The notes under the pieces: generated by a model | Told to the model about the DNA's origin: nothing | Databases searched by the model: none | What the model saw: only the letters and a program-made list of their open reading frames with translations | Origin: Candidatus Curtissbacteria bacterium | GTDB lineage: Bacteria; Patescibacteriota; Microgenomatia; Curtissbacterales; GWA2-41-24 | Assembly (NCBI GenBank): GCA_016195765.1 | Contig: JACPYZ010000111.1 | Location: 1-5,527 of the forward strand | Length of the DNA: 5,527 bases | Reading direction: 5' to 3' | Program-made: the position numbers and the translations under genes | In this document: positions 4,284 to 5,527 of the stretch, in pieces | Numbering within the stretch: the stretch's first letter is position 1 | Layout of the letters: every line of letters starts with the position of its first letter

Positions 4284-5527
4284 TTACGAACTATAGCGGC
4301 AAGTTTAGATTCTAGGTGTTTGATTATCAACTCCTGAACCGGTCGGACTTCTTCGTTTGTCGGAGTCGCGTCTGATTTTTGGTACTGCAAACGCAGTGTC
4401 ACAGATTTTTTACCCTTACCGATTTTGGCGTCTTCGTAAATATCTAGTATCTCGATACTTTTGACAAGTGGTTTGCCAGCTTCTTTTACAACGCTTATGA
4501 TTTCCACAACCGGAGTTTTTTCATCAAATATAGCGCTGATGTCTTCGATTACCGGTGGGAACTTGGCGATCGGATGGTAGTTTTTTACTGTAGTCGGTAG
4601 ACTGTAGATGGTAGACAGGTTAAGTTCTGCAACTGTGACGCTGCCCTCGATTCCAAAATGGTTTGCAACTTTTTGATTTAATACACCGAGTCCGCCAACG
4701 GTTTTACCGTGAGAGATGACAAATGCAGAAAAGTCTTTTTCGGAAAGCGGGCTGACAATATCCATTTTTTTGAATTCTACTTCCCTACCCAAAATTTGGA
4801 AAACATTTTCAATAAGTCCCTTTACTTGGTAAAAAGATGAGTTTTGCATGGAAATTGCCAGCTTGAGATCTTGGGTTGGTAGATCGCTGCCATTTTTGGT
4901 GTAAGTTTTTGCTACCTCGAATATCTTGATGCTATTGGCTAGATTTTGGTTTTTGGCAATAACATCCGCAAGAGATGGAATTATTGATGGGCGCATGAAT
5001 TGCCATTCGGAAGAAAGCGGGTTGCTAAGTTCAACCGCGTCTTGAGGTTTTGTTTCCGTTAACTTAAGCATTTCTGCAGAAATTATCGAATATGAAACAA
5101 CTTCTGTTAAGCCTAGATATTTGAGGCTGTTTTTGAGAGAAATGACGCGTGTTAAATCTGTCGGTGGTTCGTTAGGTATATCTCCACTTGGCAAAGCGTT
5201 TGGCAGGTTGTGATAGCCGTACACACGGGCTATTTCTTCGATTAAGTCTTCTGGCCCCTCGATATCGTTTGCTCGCCATGTGGGAGCAATTGCGCTAATT
5301 GTCTCACCGTTTACTTTTGCAACAAAGCCCAAAAGAGTCAAGATTTTGGCACTATCTGTTAGTTTAAAATCAATGCCCATGTAGCTGTTTAAATGCTCTG
5401 CCGAAAGCCCGATTGTTTCTGCCTTTTGTCTAACTGGATAAATATCTATCAGTTCAGAGGCAATCTTGCCGCCTGCTAACTTTTTGGTTAAGAAAACTGC
5501 CCGAGAAAGGACTTGGGGAATTGCTTC
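4280..5527 (-). CDS. pheT: Phenylalanine-tRNA ligase beta subunit, C-terminal half, cut by window edge
   Basis: PheT pairs with PheS in an alpha2-beta2 enzyme that attaches phenylalanine to tRNA-Phe in the cytoplasm. The visible 415 residues are open to the right edge, and the 49 codons before the internal ATG at 5380 belong to it (E-A-I-P-Q-V-L-S-R-A at the edge). In order: the B5 domain, ending at EDLIEEIARVYGYHNLP (spanning a family hallmark with acidic metal-site residues); the synthetase-like core with LKYLGLTEVVSYS, ELSNPLSSEWQFMRPS and KIFEVAKTY; and the C-terminal ferredoxin-fold anticodon-binding domain, with HPIAKFPPVIEDIS, D-I-Y-E-D-A-K-I-G-K-G-K-K-S and T-N-E-E-V. All hallmarks are present and in the usual order, so this half looks intact. 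The family is about 800 residues long, so roughly the first half, with the B1-B4 domains, lies beyond the window, and pheS is probably further upstream. The gene ends in TGA at 4282-4280, overlapping the next gene by 4 nt. Confidence 0.95.
   Translation of the reverse strand, partial: EAIPQVLSRAVFLTKKLAGGKIASELIDIYPVRQKAETIGLSAEHLNSYMGIDFKLTDSAKILTLLGFVAKVNGETISAIAPTWRANDIEGPEDLIEEIARVYGYHNLPNALPSGDIPNEPPTDLTRVISLKNSLKYLGLTEVVSYSIISAEMLKLTETKPQDAVELSNPLSSEWQFMRPSIIPSLADVIAKNQNLANSIKIFEVAKTYTKNGSDLPTQDLKLAISMQNSSFYQVKGLIENVFQILGREVEFKKMDIVSPLSEKDFSAFVISHGKTVGGLGVLNQKVANHFGIEGSVTVAELNLSTIYSLPTTVKNYHPIAKFPPVIEDISAIFDEKTPVVEIISVVKEAGKPLVKSIEILDIYEDAKIGKGKKSVTLRLQYQKSDATPTNEEVRPVQELIIKHLESKLAAIVRK

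Noticed and set aside
4017..4337. Rightward open frame across the pheT end
   Set aside because: It lies antisense to pheT and its coupled partner, with a Trp/Cys-rich composition typical of a shadow frame.

Overview
The window reads as a compact bacterial chromosome segment that is moderately AT-rich. It carries a 3'-5' exonuclease gene cut by the left edge, six rightward genes, and a leftward pair led by pheT, which is cut by the right edge. The best guess for the source is a Patescibacteria (CPR) genome. Reasons: small tightly packed genes, several short secreted or membrane proteins whose motifs I recall from CPR hypothetical families, and no Shine-Dalgarno sequence before any start. This placement is inference from memory, not from a search. 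TGA is used as a real stop in two genes, so the Gracilibacteria/Absconditabacteria code (TGA = Gly) is not supported.

Layout: 1-238 (-) is the N-terminal part of a PolB-like 3'-5' exonuclease. A 47-bp divergent gap with interlocked promoters separates it from 286-1140 (+), a putative lipoprotein of unknown function. Next come 1177-1560 (+), a four-helix membrane protein with a GTG start; 1594-2235 (+), a membrane-anchored extracytoplasmic protein with four cysteines; and 2263-2865 (+), an AlkA-type DNA glycosylase. After a 127-bp gap, 2993-3505 (+) encodes tandem C4 zinc ribbons, with the third ribbon broken by an apparent deletion and frameshift. 3516-3872 (+) is a small protein I do not recognise. 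It converges with a gap of only 3 bp on 3876-4283 (-), another unrecognised small protein, which overlaps the end of pheT (4280-5527, -) by an ATGA junction.

The genes do not form an obvious pathway. Two are DNA-maintenance genes (exonuclease, glycosylase), one is a nucleic-acid-type zinc ribbon, three are envelope proteins, and one is the translation gene pheT with a coupled partner.

The most notable global signal is regulatory. All seven non-coupled genes whose starts are visible have a -10-like hexamer ending 6-9 nt before the start codon, and none has a Shine-Dalgarno sequence. This is the geometry of leaderless or nearly leaderless transcripts. The second notable signal is the broken third zinc ribbon. 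I found no mobile element, CRISPR array, tRNA or rRNA.
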